Of a stretch of 64,000 nucleotides of DNA, positions 8,073 through 17,384 are shown piece after piece; within the stretch, counting starts at the first letter, position 1; each line of letters starts with the position of its first letter. A program made the position numbers and the translations under genes. The notes beneath the pieces were generated by a model that saw only the letters and a list, made by a program, of their open reading frames with translations, did no database searches and was not told where the DNA came from. Origin of the DNA: JBBQWZ01 sp038210135 (GTDB lineage: Bacteria; Acidobacteriota; Terriglobia; Bryobacterales; Bryobacteraceae); NCBI GenBank assembly GCA_038210135.1, contig JBBQWZ010000002.1:186001-250000 (forward strand), given 5' to 3'.

Positions 8073-9818
8073 CTATTCCGGCGCGTACTCCAACACGACG
8101 AGCGTGATGTCGTCGGTGTTCGGGCCGCCGCTTTCGGTGAACTGCTCGAGTTCCCTCATCAGCGTCGCGAATAGGTCGATCGCGGAGAGCGAGGCATGCT
8201 GACGAAGCAGGCTCCGCAGGCGATTGGTGTCGAAGAATTCGCCGTCGCCGTTTTCGGCTTCCGTGAGTCCATCGGAAAAGATGACGATCTTGTCCATCGG
8301 CTGCAACTGAAGCTGATTCATTTCGAACGTCGCGCCGTCGAGCATGCCAACCGGCATTCCGGTGGTCAGCAATTTCTTGAGACTGCGGTCTCCGCGAATC
8401 AGAAACGGCGAGCAATGGCCGGCATTCGCCCAGCTGAACAAGCCCGAGGACTGCATCAGGCCGTAGAAGACGGTGGCGTATTTCTTAGCCTGGGTACGTT
8501 CGAGGAGAAACTGATTCACCCGGTGCATCATGGCCGGAATGTGGCCCGGATCGTCGGAGCTCATCAGGAAGACGCCTTGCAGGAGGGATGCCAGGAGAGC
8601 GGACGCGACGCCCTTGCCCGAAACGTCGGCGACCACCGTAGACCAGGCGTAGGGGCCGGCTTGGCGGACATCGAAATAGTCGCCGCCGACCTGGCTAGAC
8701 GGGATGCTGGTGCCGGCGGCGCGAAACCAGCCGGTCGAAGGCAAGGTCCCGGGCAGCAGGCCCTTTTGAATGTGGCGCGCCAATCGCAGTTCGTCTTCGA
8801 GCCGGGCCTTGGCCCTCTCCTGCTCAAGCAGCCGGGCGTTTTCAAGAATGGTCGATGCTTCGAGCGCCAGCGTCTGCAGCAGTTCCCTATTTCCCGCGGA
8901 AAGATCGGGCGCGGCCTGGCGGGAATCCATATAGAGGACGCCCACCGTGTCCCGGGACGCGGGTAGCAGATTCGTCTCGTCGGTGTTGGTTTGCCGCATC
9001 TGAACCAACGGAATGCACACCGCGCTGCGAAGTTCGAGGGCCGCCACGGTCATTTCGGGACGCAGGGATTCGTCATTCGGATCGAACGACATCGAAAGCA
9101 GTTCGCGACGGGCAGCCAGTGCCTTGCCGATCAGCGAAGTTGGAACGCGCAGTTCGTCGTTCGCGAGCGGACGGCCGGCCTTATCGCGCGCCACGGCGAT
9201 TTCAAGGCCGTTCGGCTTCCGCAGCAGCAGAAATCCGCGCTCACAGTTGGTAACCGCCAGCGCGGCATCCACAACAGCGACCAGAACCTCGTCGGTCGAG
9301 AGCGCATTCTGCAACGCGCGGGCGACTTCAACCAGGCTGCGCAGCTTGACCAGGTTCGCGGGAACACCGCCGATCGAACCAGACGATCCGGCCTGAATGT
9401 GGTCGATCATCTTCTGGATTTCGTCATCCTCGAGCGTGAAGCCCAGACGATAGGAATCCTGGATCCCGAATTCGATCCGATCCTTACTGCGGAGAATAGC
9501 GCGATCCACTTTCTCGCCGTTCACCAGAATTCCGTGGCGGCTGTGGAGATTTTCGATGACGTACAGGCCGTTGTCGGCGACGATGCGGGCGTGGCTCCGC
9601 GATATGCGGTTATCGCGCAGAACCAAACTGTTGTCGGCGTGCCGCCCGATCATGAACGGGAGCGAATCGATGGGTACGCGGAAACGGTTGCCGGAGGGAC
9701 TGGTGACGACGATGGCAGCCGGACGCGGAGGAGCCATCGCGCCGGCCCGCTCCGGTTGAGGAACGCCGGTCGGCTGGGTATTTTCGAAATCCGGAAACAG
9801 TTCTGGGCCGCCCGCCAT
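8073..9818 (-). CDS. FHA-GAF-PP2C (RsbU/SpoIIE-type) serine phosphatase
   Basis: 581 aa. An FHA domain (about 45-125) shows the phosphothreonine-binding signature MIGRHADNSLV ... ISRSHARI ... NLHSRHGI. A GAF sensor domain follows (about 165-330), then a short coiled coil (LARHIQKGLLPG) leading into the SpoIIE-type PP2C domain with metal Asps in QVGGDYFD, VADVSGKG and FSDGLTE. Such proteins dephosphorylate anti-sigma-factor antagonists or related regulators. Its ATG overlaps the stop of the Fur-type gene as TCAT on the plus strand (ATGA coupling), so it is probably translated from the same mRNA. No STAS or anti-sigma gene is nearby. Confidence 0.9.
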   Translation of the reverse strand: MAGGPELFPDFENTQPTGVPQPERAGAMAPPRPAAIVVTSPSGNRFRVPIDSLPFMIGRHADNSLVLRDNRISRSHARIVADNGLYVIENLHSRHGILVNGEKVDRAILRSKDRIEFGIQDSYRLGFTLEDDEIQKMIDHIQAGSSGSIGGVPANLVKLRSLVEVARALQNALSTDEVLVAVVDAALAVTNCERGFLLLRKPNGLEIAVARDKAGRPLANDELRVPTSLIGKALAARRELLSMSFDPNDESLRPEMTVAALELRSAVCIPLVQMRQTNTDETNLLPASRDTVGVLYMDSRQAAPDLSAGNRELLQTLALEASTILENARLLEQERAKARLEDELRLARHIQKGLLPGTLPSTGWFRAAGTSIPSSQVGGDYFDVRQAGPYAWSTVVADVSGKGVASALLASLLQGVFLMSSDDPGHIPAMMHRVNQFLLERTQAKKYATVFYGLMQSSGLFSWANAGHCSPFLIRGDRSLKKLLTTGMPVGMLDGATFEMNQLQLQPMDKIVIFSDGLTEAENGDGEFFDTNRLRSLLRQHASLSAIDLFATLMRELEQFTESGGPNTDDITLVVLEYAPE

Positions 9819-10327
9819 CAGGTTCTCCGCGTGCGCTGGCGCGTCTCGGCCGGAACCGGAGGGGCAGCGTCCCGGGCTTCGACCATTTCCTGTGCGCGCA
9901 GAACCTGGCAGTGCGCGCAGTAGCCACCGATTTCGGTGCGGGTTAAGAGGATCTGAAAGCCGAAGTGGCTTTCGACCTGCTTGCGCAATTTCTGGAGCGG
10001 ATCGCCGAAGAACTCTTCGACCTTGCCGCAGCGAAGGCAGATGACGTGAGCATGTTCCTGCTTGAGGCGAGTTTCGTAATAGTGCTGATCGCCGCCGTAG
10101 TGCATCAGGTCGAGTTCATCGACCAAGCCCGAAAGCTTAAGCATTTTGAGCGTCCTGTAGACGGTGACGCGATTTAGTTTTGGGTCGTGCTCTTTTGCCA
10201 GTTCAAAGAGCCGGTCGGCGTCGAGGTGCTCGCCGGACTTGTCGATAAGGTCGAGAAGGATTTGGCGCTGCCGGGTCAGCCGCACGCCGCGTTCCTTGCG
10301 CGACGCTTTGATTCCAGCGCTCGCCAT
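9818..10327 (-). CDS. Fur/PerR-family metalloregulator
   Basis: 169 aa. The winged-helix half includes RLTRQRQILLDLI and LNRVTVYRTLKML; the C-terminal half has regulatory His residues (HYYETRLKQEHAHVIC) and both structural-zinc pairs, CLRCGK and CAHC. It could sense iron, zinc or peroxide; the sequence alone does not decide. First gene of an apparent two-gene unit with the FHA-GAF-PP2C phosphatase. Confidence 0.9.
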   Translation of the reverse strand: MASAGIKASRKERGVRLTRQRQILLDLIDKSGEHLDADRLFELAKEHDPKLNRVTVYRTLKMLKLSGLVDELDLMHYGGDQHYYETRLKQEHAHVICLRCGKVEEFFGDPLQKLRKQVESHFGFQILLTRTEIGGYCAHCQVLRAQEMVEARDAAPPVPAETRQRTRRT

Positions 10328-10437
10328 AAGTTAGTACGAGCGTAGCATGGCCGCCCCGGGCGGCACCCGGCTTTGGACGGCGGGCGGTGTGTTACTTCTA
10401 GAGATTCACGGGTGCCCCAAGAACCGTGCCTGTTTCC

Positions 10438-11940
10438 ATGGCTTTCGATAAAGTTTTAGTCGCCAATCGCGGCGAAATTGCCGTCCGGCTGATCCGCGGA
10501 ATCCGCGAGGCCGGGTTGAAGAGCGTAGCCGTTTACTCGGACGCCGACCGCCAGTCGCTGGCCGTCCGCATGGCGGACGAGGCCGTCCACATCGGCCCTT
10601 CGCCATCGGGTGAGAGCTATTTGCGCGCCGACAAGATCCTGGAGGCTGCGCGCCAGACCAAGGCAGGCGCGATCCATCCCGGGTATGGATTCCTGAGCGA
10701 GAATGGCGATTTCGCCGAGGCCTGCGAAAAGGCCGGTATTGTTTTTGTCGGCCCGTCCGCGGAATCGATCCGCCGCATGGGTTCCAAAACCGCTGCGCGC
10801 ACGATCGCCATCGCGGCAGGCGCTCCGGTTGTGCCTGGTACGGAAAAGGCGGTTCGGAAGGCGAGCGATGCCCGCGACCTCGCGCGGTCACTTGGTTATC
10901 CGGTCCTGCTCAAAGCCGCTGCCGGTGGCGGCGGCAAAGGGATGCGCCGGGTGGACCGCGAAGAAGACCTGGAAAGCGCGATCCGCGATGCGTCGAGTGA
11001 AGCGGAGCGCTCATTTAAGAGCGACGAGGTCTATCTGGAAAAGCTGGTTGTGGAACCACGCCACATCGAAATCCAGGTGCTGGGCGACCGTCACGGCCAC
11101 ATGATTCATTTGGGCGAACGCGAATGCTCGATCCAGCGTCGGCATCAAAAAGTAATCGAGGAATGCCCGTCGCCCTACGTGGCCGCGCGGCCAGGTTTGC
11201 GCGAGCGGATGGGTGAGGCAGCCCTCAAAATCGCGCGCGCGGCGAACTACTTTAATGCCGGGACTATGGAATTCCTGGCCGATGCCGAGGGTAATTTTTA
11301 TTTCCTAGAAATGAATACCCGCCTACAGGTTGAGCATCCGGTAACGGAGCTTGCGACCGGAATCGACCTGGTCCGTTGGCAGCTTCGGATCGCCGCCGGC
11401 GAACACCTCACGATCCAGCAGCTAGAGGTCGAGTGGCGCGGATCGGCCATCGAATGCCGGGTCTACGCGGAGGATCCGGAGAATCAGTTCTTCCCTTCTC
11501 CAGGAACTCTTACGCAGTGGCGCGAGCCCTCGGGCCCCGGAATCCGCATTGACTCGGGCGTGTACCCGGGCTGGACCGTTCCCCTCGACTACGATCCTCT
11601 GCTCGCGAAACTCGCGGTCTGGGCCGGAACGCGGATCGAAGCCATTCAGCGTCTCAATCGCGCGCTTTCGGAAACGGTGGTTGGCGGGATTAAAACGAAC
11701 ATCGCCTTCTTCCGCGAAGTATTGGCCGACCCCGCATTTCGCAGCGGTGCGATTCACACCGGATACATCGAAGAATTTTTCGCCCGGCGGCTCGAGAAGA
11801 TTCCGCCGGATGAGGACACCATCGCTGTGGCTGCTCTTGTCGCCGCCCTGCATCACTCGCGCGGTAAAGCGGCGGTACTCGCGACCGCGGCGGAGCGGAG
11901 CCGATGGACTCAGGATGGCCGCGGAAGGTTGATGCGATGA
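10438..11940 (+). CDS. accC: Biotin carboxylase subunit of an acyl-CoA carboxylase
   Basis: 500 aa from the ATG at 10438 (a GTG at 10426 would add four residues). Biotin carboxylase domains in order: N-terminal VLVANRGEIAVRLIRG, ATP-grasp glycine loop AAGGGGKGMR, and EMNTRLQVEHPVTE with catalytic acids and Arg. It carboxylates biotin on the carrier encoded next door (ATP plus bicarbonate). The C-terminal ~50 residues extend past bacterial AccC and resemble the start of the linker in 3-methylcrotonyl/propionyl-CoA carboxylase alpha chains, so a branched or propionyl-CoA substrate is possible. No carboxyltransferase gene is in the window. Confidence 0.92.
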   Translation: MAFDKVLVANRGEIAVRLIRGIREAGLKSVAVYSDADRQSLAVRMADEAVHIGPSPSGESYLRADKILEAARQTKAGAIHPGYGFLSENGDFAEACEKAGIVFVGPSAESIRRMGSKTAARTIAIAAGAPVVPGTEKAVRKASDARDLARSLGYPVLLKAAAGGGGKGMRRVDREEDLESAIRDASSEAERSFKSDEVYLEKLVVEPRHIEIQVLGDRHGHMIHLGERECSIQRRHQKVIEECPSPYVAARPGLRERMGEAALKIARAANYFNAGTMEFLADAEGNFYFLEMNTRLQVEHPVTELATGIDLVRWQLRIAAGEHLTIQQLEVEWRGSAIECRVYAEDPENQFFPSPGTLTQWREPSGPGIRIDSGVYPGWTVPLDYDPLLAKLAVWAGTRIEAIQRLNRALSETVVGGIKTNIAFFREVLADPAFRSGAIHTGYIEEFFARRLEKIPPDEDTIAVAALVAALHHSRGKAAVLATAAERSRWTQDGRGRLMR

Positions 11941-12422
11941 AGCTCGTCGTAGATGTTTTGGGTCGAACGGCTCCCTTCGAAGTGACGACTGAAGGCGACG
12001 ACGCGCGCTTCCGTTTCGGCGACGACGCGGAGCGCCAGGCCAGCGTTATCGAAGTAGAGCGCGGAGTGTACTCCGTTCTCTCGGACGGACGCAGCTACGA
12101 TGTGCGCGTCTCCGGCAAGACGATGTTGCTGTGCGGCCACGCGATTGATGTCGAGGTTCGCGATCCGCGCGAGTTATCCCCTGCGAAAGGGGCTGGCGCG
12201 GGGCACGGCCGTTTGGAGATGATCGCTCCGATGCCGGGCAAAGTGGTGCGGATTCTCGTGGCGGCGGGAGACACTGTTGCGCCGGGTCAGGGCGTGCTGG
12301 TCGTCGAAGCCATGAAGATGCAGAACGAAATGAAGTCGCCCAAAGCAGGCGTGATCCTCGAGATCAAGGCCACGGTAGGCGCCACGGTCGCGGCCGGCGA
12401 CGTGCTCGCCGTCATCGAATAG
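11937..12422 (+). CDS. Biotin carboxyl carrier protein with N-terminal BT-like domain
   Basis: 161 aa. ATG at 11937 overlaps the carboxylase stop (ATGA), with GGAAGG upstream, so translation is coupled. The last ~75 residues are a biotinyl domain with VEAMKMQNEM (biotinylated Lys in MKM) flanked by the usual glycines. The first ~85 residues are a small beta domain like that between biotin carboxylase and carrier in one-chain alpha subunits. Together with accC this looks like an alpha subunit split in two. Confidence 0.9.
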   Translation: MKLVVDVLGRTAPFEVTTEGDDARFRFGDDAERQASVIEVERGVYSVLSDGRSYDVRVSGKTMLLCGHAIDVEVRDPRELSPAKGAGAGHGRLEMIAPMPGKVVRILVAAGDTVAPGQGVLVVEAMKMQNEMKSPKAGVILEIKATVGATVAAGDVLAVIE

Positions 12423-12448
12423 CTTTTTTGGGGAAAGCGCGGAAGCGC

Positions 12449-12820
12449 CTACATCGAGCCGGCGTGGCGTTTCAAAATCATCGGTAAGTTCTGAGAAAAC
12501 GCGGACCGCGCGAGCACGGTATCACACCCGATCTCATAGGCCTTTTGCTTCAATTCGCTCTGAAGGTGCGAGAGGTAGCCGATCAGGCTGACGCCCTTCG
12601 ACTCCACAGAACCCTTGATCTTCTGAATCAGTTCCAACGGTTCGACCGCGTTGCAGTTCAGGTCGAAGATGATGAGCGTGGGCCGTTCCTTCGCCTTTTG
12701 TATCGCATCGATCTCCGATTTCACAAAGTCGATTTCGAGGCCTGCGCGTTTCGCGGCCTCGTTAATTTTCACCGTGAAGAACAAATCGTCGAGCACGGCT
12801 AAGATTCTCTTGCGTTCCAG
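12449..12820 (-). CDS. Degenerate CheY-like receiver protein, probable CTG start
   Basis: Single-domain receiver: strand 1 RILAVLDD, phosphoacceptor Asp in LIIFDLN, but the conserved Lys is Arg (VLARSAF) and the Thr/Ser switch region is atypical (SLIGYLSH). The GTG at 12796 would remove part of strand 1; reading upstream gives LERKRILAVLDD from a CTG at 12820, with GAGG 7 nt before it, so a non-ATG CTG start is the better fit. No output domain or histidine kinase nearby. Confidence 0.65.
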   Translation of the reverse strand: MERKRILAVLDDLFFTVKINEAAKRAGLEIDFVKSEIDAIQKAKERPTLIIFDLNCNAVEPLELIQKIKGSVESKGVSLIGYLSHLQSELKQKAYEIGCDTVLARSAFSQNLPMILKRHAGSM

Positions 12821-13024
12821 GGGACTACCTCGTCTTTTCGCGCCCGCACAGCGTTCTTTTCGCAGAAAAGATGCCGCTCGCGGATTTTCTATTTTCGTTT
12901 GTGCGCACCGACACTCCGGTGCATGAGTACTCAGGAGGGCTAAACCATCATATCAAGCTCCACGTCCGCAAAGCTTGGGCCAGAGTCAAAGAGTCGACGG
13001 CGAGCCCGATGGTACTGTGTAGGA

Positions 13025-14632
13025 ATGTCCGGAGAAACCACTTCGCTTCCTGACGCATTCGGAGTCACGCACGACGAGTTTGAATCCAACCCCTTCCAGG
13101 ATCCGAACCGGTTCGAGCGCAGAGTCCCTCCCTGCCAGATTGTCATCTTCGGAGCCAACGGCGACTTGACGAAGCGCAAGCTGCTGCCGGCGCTCTACCG
13201 TCTCGCGTACGAGCGCAGGCTGCCGGCTGCTTTCTCGGTGATCGGGAATTCGCGAACCGAGATGAGCGATGACGACTTCCGCGCCAAGATGAAAGAGTCG
13301 GTGCAGAAGTTCCTCGAGGATTCGCCATTCGAAGAGGCGCTATGGGCCAGCTTCGCGCGCAACATCCATTATGTCGCGGGCGACCTGCAGGACCCGAAGA
13401 TGTACTCCGCGTTGAAAGCCAAGCTCGACGAGTTCGATGGTTCGACACACGCCGAAGGCAACGTCCTTTTTTACCTTTCAACACAGCCCAGCTATTATGC
13501 ATCGACTGTCGCGCAGATCGGGGCCGCCGGATTGCAGCACGGCCCGGAAGCGCATCCGAAAGCCTGGCGGCGTCTGGTTGTCGAGAAGCCATTCGGCCAC
13601 GACCTCGGCAGCGCCGCGGAACTCAACGAAGCCATTCACAAGGTGTTTGAGGAGAAGGAGGTGTACCGCATCGATCACTATCTGGGCAAAGAAACCGTCC
13701 AGAACATCCTCGCTTTTCGTTTTGGCAATGGCATTTTCGAGCCGCTGTGGAATCGCCGGTACGTCAACAATGTCCAGATTACGGCGGCGGAATCGATCGG
13801 TGTCGAGGGTCGCGGCGCTTATTATCAGGAAGCCGGAACCCTTCGCGACATGATTCAGAATCACCTGCTGCAGGTGATGGCGACGGTTGCGATGGAGCCC
13901 GCCGCGATGTTCGAATCGACCGCCGTGCGAGACGAGCGGGCCAAGCTATTGCGGTCGATCAAAACGATGAAGCCCGCCGAAGTGCCTTTATACTCCGTCG
14001 CTGGTCAGTACGGAAAGGCGAAGGTTGGCGGCGAGGACGTGCCCGGGTTCCGCGAGGAAGAAGGCGTCGATCCGAATTCGCCGACCGACACCTATGCCGC
14101 GGCGTGTTTCTATATCGACAACTGGCGCTGGGCGGGCGTACCTTTTTACATTCGCAGCGGAAAGCGCCTTCCGAAGCGCGTCACCGACATTGCGATTCAG
14201 TTCAACAACGCTCCGCTGAGCGTCTTCGGCGGAGCTCAGATCGACGGCGGCGCAAGCGAAGGTACGGTCCGGCCGAACCTGCTGATCCTCCGGATTCAAC
14301 CGGAGGAAGGTATTTCACTGCGCTTCCTTTCAAAGCATCCAGGAAGCGGAATGCGTTTGCGGTCGGTGTCGATGGATTTCAGTTATGGCTCCAGCTTCGG
14401 CGTGCGTTCGCCATCGGCCTACGAGACGCTGCTGGTCGATGCGATGTCCGGCGACGCGACGTTGTATACGCGGCAGGACATGGTCGAGGCGAGTTGGCGC
14501 GCGGTGCAGCCAATCCTCGACGACTGGGCCGGCAAGAAATTCGAATTCCCGAACTACGCGGCAGGGACGTGGGGTCCGAAGGCTTCGGACGAGATGCTGG
14601 CAAGGCAAGGTCACGTATGGCGCAACAGCTAA
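13025..14632 (+). CDS. zwf: Glucose-6-phosphate 1-dehydrogenase
   Basis: 535 aa. Nucleotide-binding signature FGANGDLTKRKLLPALYRL near residue 40 and active-site signature YRIDHYLGKETVQN. It oxidises glucose-6-phosphate to 6-phosphogluconolactone, making NADPH. First gene of zwf-opcA-pgl (gaps 34 and 41 bp). A TACTGT hexamer lies 6 nt before the ATG and there is no convincing Shine-Dalgarno, so the message may be leaderless. Confidence 0.97.
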   Translation: MSGETTSLPDAFGVTHDEFESNPFQDPNRFERRVPPCQIVIFGANGDLTKRKLLPALYRLAYERRLPAAFSVIGNSRTEMSDDDFRAKMKESVQKFLEDSPFEEALWASFARNIHYVAGDLQDPKMYSALKAKLDEFDGSTHAEGNVLFYLSTQPSYYASTVAQIGAAGLQHGPEAHPKAWRRLVVEKPFGHDLGSAAELNEAIHKVFEEKEVYRIDHYLGKETVQNILAFRFGNGIFEPLWNRRYVNNVQITAAESIGVEGRGAYYQEAGTLRDMIQNHLLQVMATVAMEPAAMFESTAVRDERAKLLRSIKTMKPAEVPLYSVAGQYGKAKVGGEDVPGFREEEGVDPNSPTDTYAAACFYIDNWRWAGVPFYIRSGKRLPKRVTDIAIQFNNAPLSVFGGAQIDGGASEGTVRPNLLILRIQPEEGISLRFLSKHPGSGMRLRSVSMDFSYGSSFGVRSPSAYETLLVDAMSGDATLYTRQDMVEASWRAVQPILDDWAGKKFEFPNYAAGTWGPKASDEMLARQGHVWRNS

Positions 14633-14666
14633 GGGACGCGCTGCTTTCGCGCGTAGGAGCCGAAGG

Positions 14667-15644
14667 ATGATCCGCGCGGAGAACGTCCTAAAAGAACTCC
14701 GCCAACTTTGGGCGGATCTTGGCAAATCGGAAACCACGGGCGGCGGAGTTTTGCGCGCGTGTGCGATGACGCTGATCGTCGCCGATGAATATCACGCGGA
14801 CGAGACTCGTCAGAATGCCGGCGAAATTCTCGGTGAGCTGATGCACGAGCATCCTTCTCGCGCGATCGTCATCCGGCAGCAACCGGGCGCCGAGTTGGAG
14901 GCTCGGGTATTTGCGCAATGCTGGATGCCGTTCGGTAAGCGTCAACAAATCTGCTGCGAACAAATCGAAATCACAGTCGCGCCGGAACGCATGCGGGAGG
15001 TGCCGAATTCCGTGCTAGCGTTGATGGCTCCCGACCTGCCGGTTGTCCTCTGGTGCCGGGGCCCGCAATGGTTTGATGCGGTCGGCTACAACGAGTTGCT
15101 GGCATTGGCCGATAAAGCGATCTTCGATTCCACTTTGCTGGCGGAACCGGCTCGCGGACTGGCTCGACTTCGCGTCCTGCGTTCCACGGGCAGCCGCGTC
15201 GCCGATCTGGCATGGACGCGCCTCACAATCTGGCGCGAGATGATTGCACAAGCTTGGTCCGACGGCTTGTTGAGAGACGTGACGTCTGGCGAGTATCACA
15301 TGCGGGTCATGCATCCCGGTTCCCTGCGGACGGCTGGAGCCTGTTATTTGACTGCCTGGCTCGAGAAGTCGCTGACCAGCCGGCCGGTCGAAATTGCGTT
15401 CAGCGATGACGAATCGATCGCCGGGATATGTTCCGTGCGATTCGAAAGCGCACACGAGCACGTTGATATTGCGGTGAATCACAGAACCATCGAGCTGTGG
15501 AGCAAAGGCAATTCCGTACGCCTTCCGGAGCCTCCCGGGACCGAATACGATTTGATGCGCGAGGAGCTCGGCATCCTCGATCGCGACCAGCGATTCGAGG
15601 CTGCCCTGTCAAGAGCCGCCGACCTGGCGGCCCACTCCCATTAG
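14667..15644 (+). CDS. opcA: OpcA-type glucose-6-phosphate dehydrogenase assembly protein
   Basis: 325 aa from ATG at 14667 (AGGAG upstream). Matches the OpcA family, including HPSRAIVI, VPNSVLALMAPDLPVVLWCRG and the Trp-rich central segment. OpcA helps assemble or activate G6PDH in cyanobacteria and actinobacteria; its position between zwf and pgl supports the same role here. The frame is open much further upstream, inside zwf, but only this start has a ribosome site. Confidence 0.9.
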   Translation: MIRAENVLKELRQLWADLGKSETTGGGVLRACAMTLIVADEYHADETRQNAGEILGELMHEHPSRAIVIRQQPGAELEARVFAQCWMPFGKRQQICCEQIEITVAPERMREVPNSVLALMAPDLPVVLWCRGPQWFDAVGYNELLALADKAIFDSTLLAEPARGLARLRVLRSTGSRVADLAWTRLTIWREMIAQAWSDGLLRDVTSGEYHMRVMHPGSLRTAGACYLTAWLEKSLTSRPVEIAFSDDESIAGICSVRFESAHEHVDIAVNHRTIELWSKGNSVRLPEPPGTEYDLMREELGILDRDQRFEAALSRAADLAAHSH

Positions 15645-15685
15645 GCAAGTAGGTAGCATCCGGTTCGACTACACTGGCTGTTACG

Positions 15686-16411
15686 ATGAGCGGCCAACGT
15701 CACACCTACCCGGACCCCAAGGAAACAGCCGGTGCCTGCGCACAGCATATACTCGGCCTGCTTGAGGACGCGAGTGCCGCGGGGTCCGATGCATCTTTGG
15801 CAATCTCAGGCGGATCCACTCCACGGTTGCTGTTTGAGGCTTTCGCGCGCGCGCCGTTTGACTGGAGCCGGGTTCACCTTTTCTGGGTTGATGAGCGTGC
15901 TGTTCCGCCGAACAACGAGCAAAGCAACTACCGCCTAGCCGAGCAAACCTTCCTGCTGCCGGCACGCTTTCCGATGCGAAACGTACATCGAATTCAGGCT
16001 GAGTTACGACCGGAGTTGGCGGCGGAGCGCTATGTCGTCGATCTGCAGGCCTTCTTCGGCGTAGGCCCGGGAGACGTACCTGTGTTCGATGTCATCCATC
16101 AGGGAATGGGTCCGGATGCGCATACAGCGAGTCTGTTTCCTGGGGAGCAGTTACTCGCCGACCGTTCGACGATCGCGGCCGCTGTTTGGAGCGAAAAGAT
16201 GTCGCAATGGCGCATCACGCTGGCGCCTTCGGTGCTGTTGGCGGCGCGCCATACCGTCATGCTCGTGGCAGGCGCCGATAAGAAGGATGCGTTGCGTCAC
16301 GTATTTCATTCCGAGTACACGCCGCTCGAGTATCCGACGCAGATTATGCGAAACGCCCATGAAGTCACGTGGTATCTCGATCAGGCGGCGGCTGAAGGAT
16401 TGGACGGGTAG
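15686..16411 (+). CDS. pgl: 6-phosphogluconolactonase
   Basis: 241 aa of the NagB/RpiA/Pgl fold: LAISGGSTPRLLFEAF, VHLFWVDERAVPPNNEQSNY and the GMGPDAHTASLFPG signature. Hydrolyses the lactone made by Zwf. A TACACT hexamer is 10 nt before the ATG with no Shine-Dalgarno, suggesting its own leaderless promoter within the operon. Confidence 0.95.
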   Translation: MSGQRHTYPDPKETAGACAQHILGLLEDASAAGSDASLAISGGSTPRLLFEAFARAPFDWSRVHLFWVDERAVPPNNEQSNYRLAEQTFLLPARFPMRNVHRIQAELRPELAAERYVVDLQAFFGVGPGDVPVFDVIHQGMGPDAHTASLFPGEQLLADRSTIAAAVWSEKMSQWRITLAPSVLLAARHTVMLVAGADKKDALRHVFHSEYTPLEYPTQIMRNAHEVTWYLDQAAAEGLDG

Positions 16412-16424
16412 CTTCTTTCCGGCG

Positions 16425-17351
16425 ATGCATCGATTCCGCCTCATCTTGCTGCTGGCGCTGAGTCTGCTTCCGATCATGCGAAGCGGCGAGCCCGCGCCCC
16501 TGGCATCGATGGAGACGCGGTTAGTTTTTGGCGGAGATGTGATGATGTCGCGGTATGTGGGGCGGGCTGCACGGGATGCGGGCGATCCGGCGTATCCTTT
16601 TCGCGGTGTCGCTCCTTTCTTGAAGGCTGCCGACCTGGCATTCGTCAATCTTGAGGCTCCGTTCTCAGATCGGGGGAAGCCGACGGAGAGGGGCATGGTT
16701 TTCCGCGCCGGGCCTGAAATGATCGAAGGCTTGAAGCTTGCTGGAATTGACGTCGTGTCCACCGCAAACAATCACGCGCGCGACTGCGGCGGGTATGGCG
16801 TCGAATACACGCTCGACTGGCTCACCGAGAACGGCATTGCGGCAGCCGGTTCCGCTGCGACAGCGGACGCGGCACACGAAGGTGTGGTGATTGCGCGAAA
16901 CGGAACACGTTTTGGTTTTCTCGCCTACACGTATGACCAAACCAACGGCAATCACTCGGATATCGATGGCCGGGTCGCCGTCATGGATATCGCGTCGATG
17001 AAGAAGGATGTGTGGCGGATGCGTCCGCGAGCGGGCGTCATCGTAGTCTCGATGCATGCCGGAATCGAATATTCGCCTCGCCCGAATGCGCAGCAGAAAG
17101 CCTTCGCGCATGCCGCCATCGACGCCGGAGCCACGATCGTTGTGGGCCATCACCCGCACGTGACGCAATCGCCTGAAGAGTATGGCGGGGGTCTGATTTT
17201 GTACTCGCTGGGAAATCTTGTATTCGATCAATTTCAGCGCGCCGAGACGCAGCGCGGTGAGTTGGCTGAAGTGTGGATGAAGGAAGGGAAGCTGCTGCGT
17301 TGGAGGTTATTGAGCGTGGATATTGGAAAGGCCGGACCCCGCCTTCGATAG
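16425..17351 (+). CDS. CapA-family (poly-gamma-glutamate synthesis type) metallophosphatase-like protein
   Basis: 308 aa from ATG at 16425, 13 nt after pgl, starting with a signal peptide (FRLILLLALSLLPIMRSG). CapA/PgsA motifs: LVFGGDVMMSR, FVNLEAPFS, STANNHARDCG, VSMHAGIEY, VVGHHPHVTQ and LYSLGNLVFDQ. Members act outside the cytoplasm in polymer export or phosphoester hydrolysis; no capB/C partners are present, so the specific role is open. Confidence 0.9.
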   Translation: MHRFRLILLLALSLLPIMRSGEPAPLASMETRLVFGGDVMMSRYVGRAARDAGDPAYPFRGVAPFLKAADLAFVNLEAPFSDRGKPTERGMVFRAGPEMIEGLKLAGIDVVSTANNHARDCGGYGVEYTLDWLTENGIAAAGSAATADAAHEGVVIARNGTRFGFLAYTYDQTNGNHSDIDGRVAVMDIASMKKDVWRMRPRAGVIVVSMHAGIEYSPRPNAQQKAFAHAAIDAGATIVVGHHPHVTQSPEEYGGGLILYSLGNLVFDQFQRAETQRGELAEVWMKEGKLLRWRLLSVDIGKAGPRLR

Positions 17352-17384
17352 GAGAGATCCGGCGTCAAACTCGAAAGTATTCTC

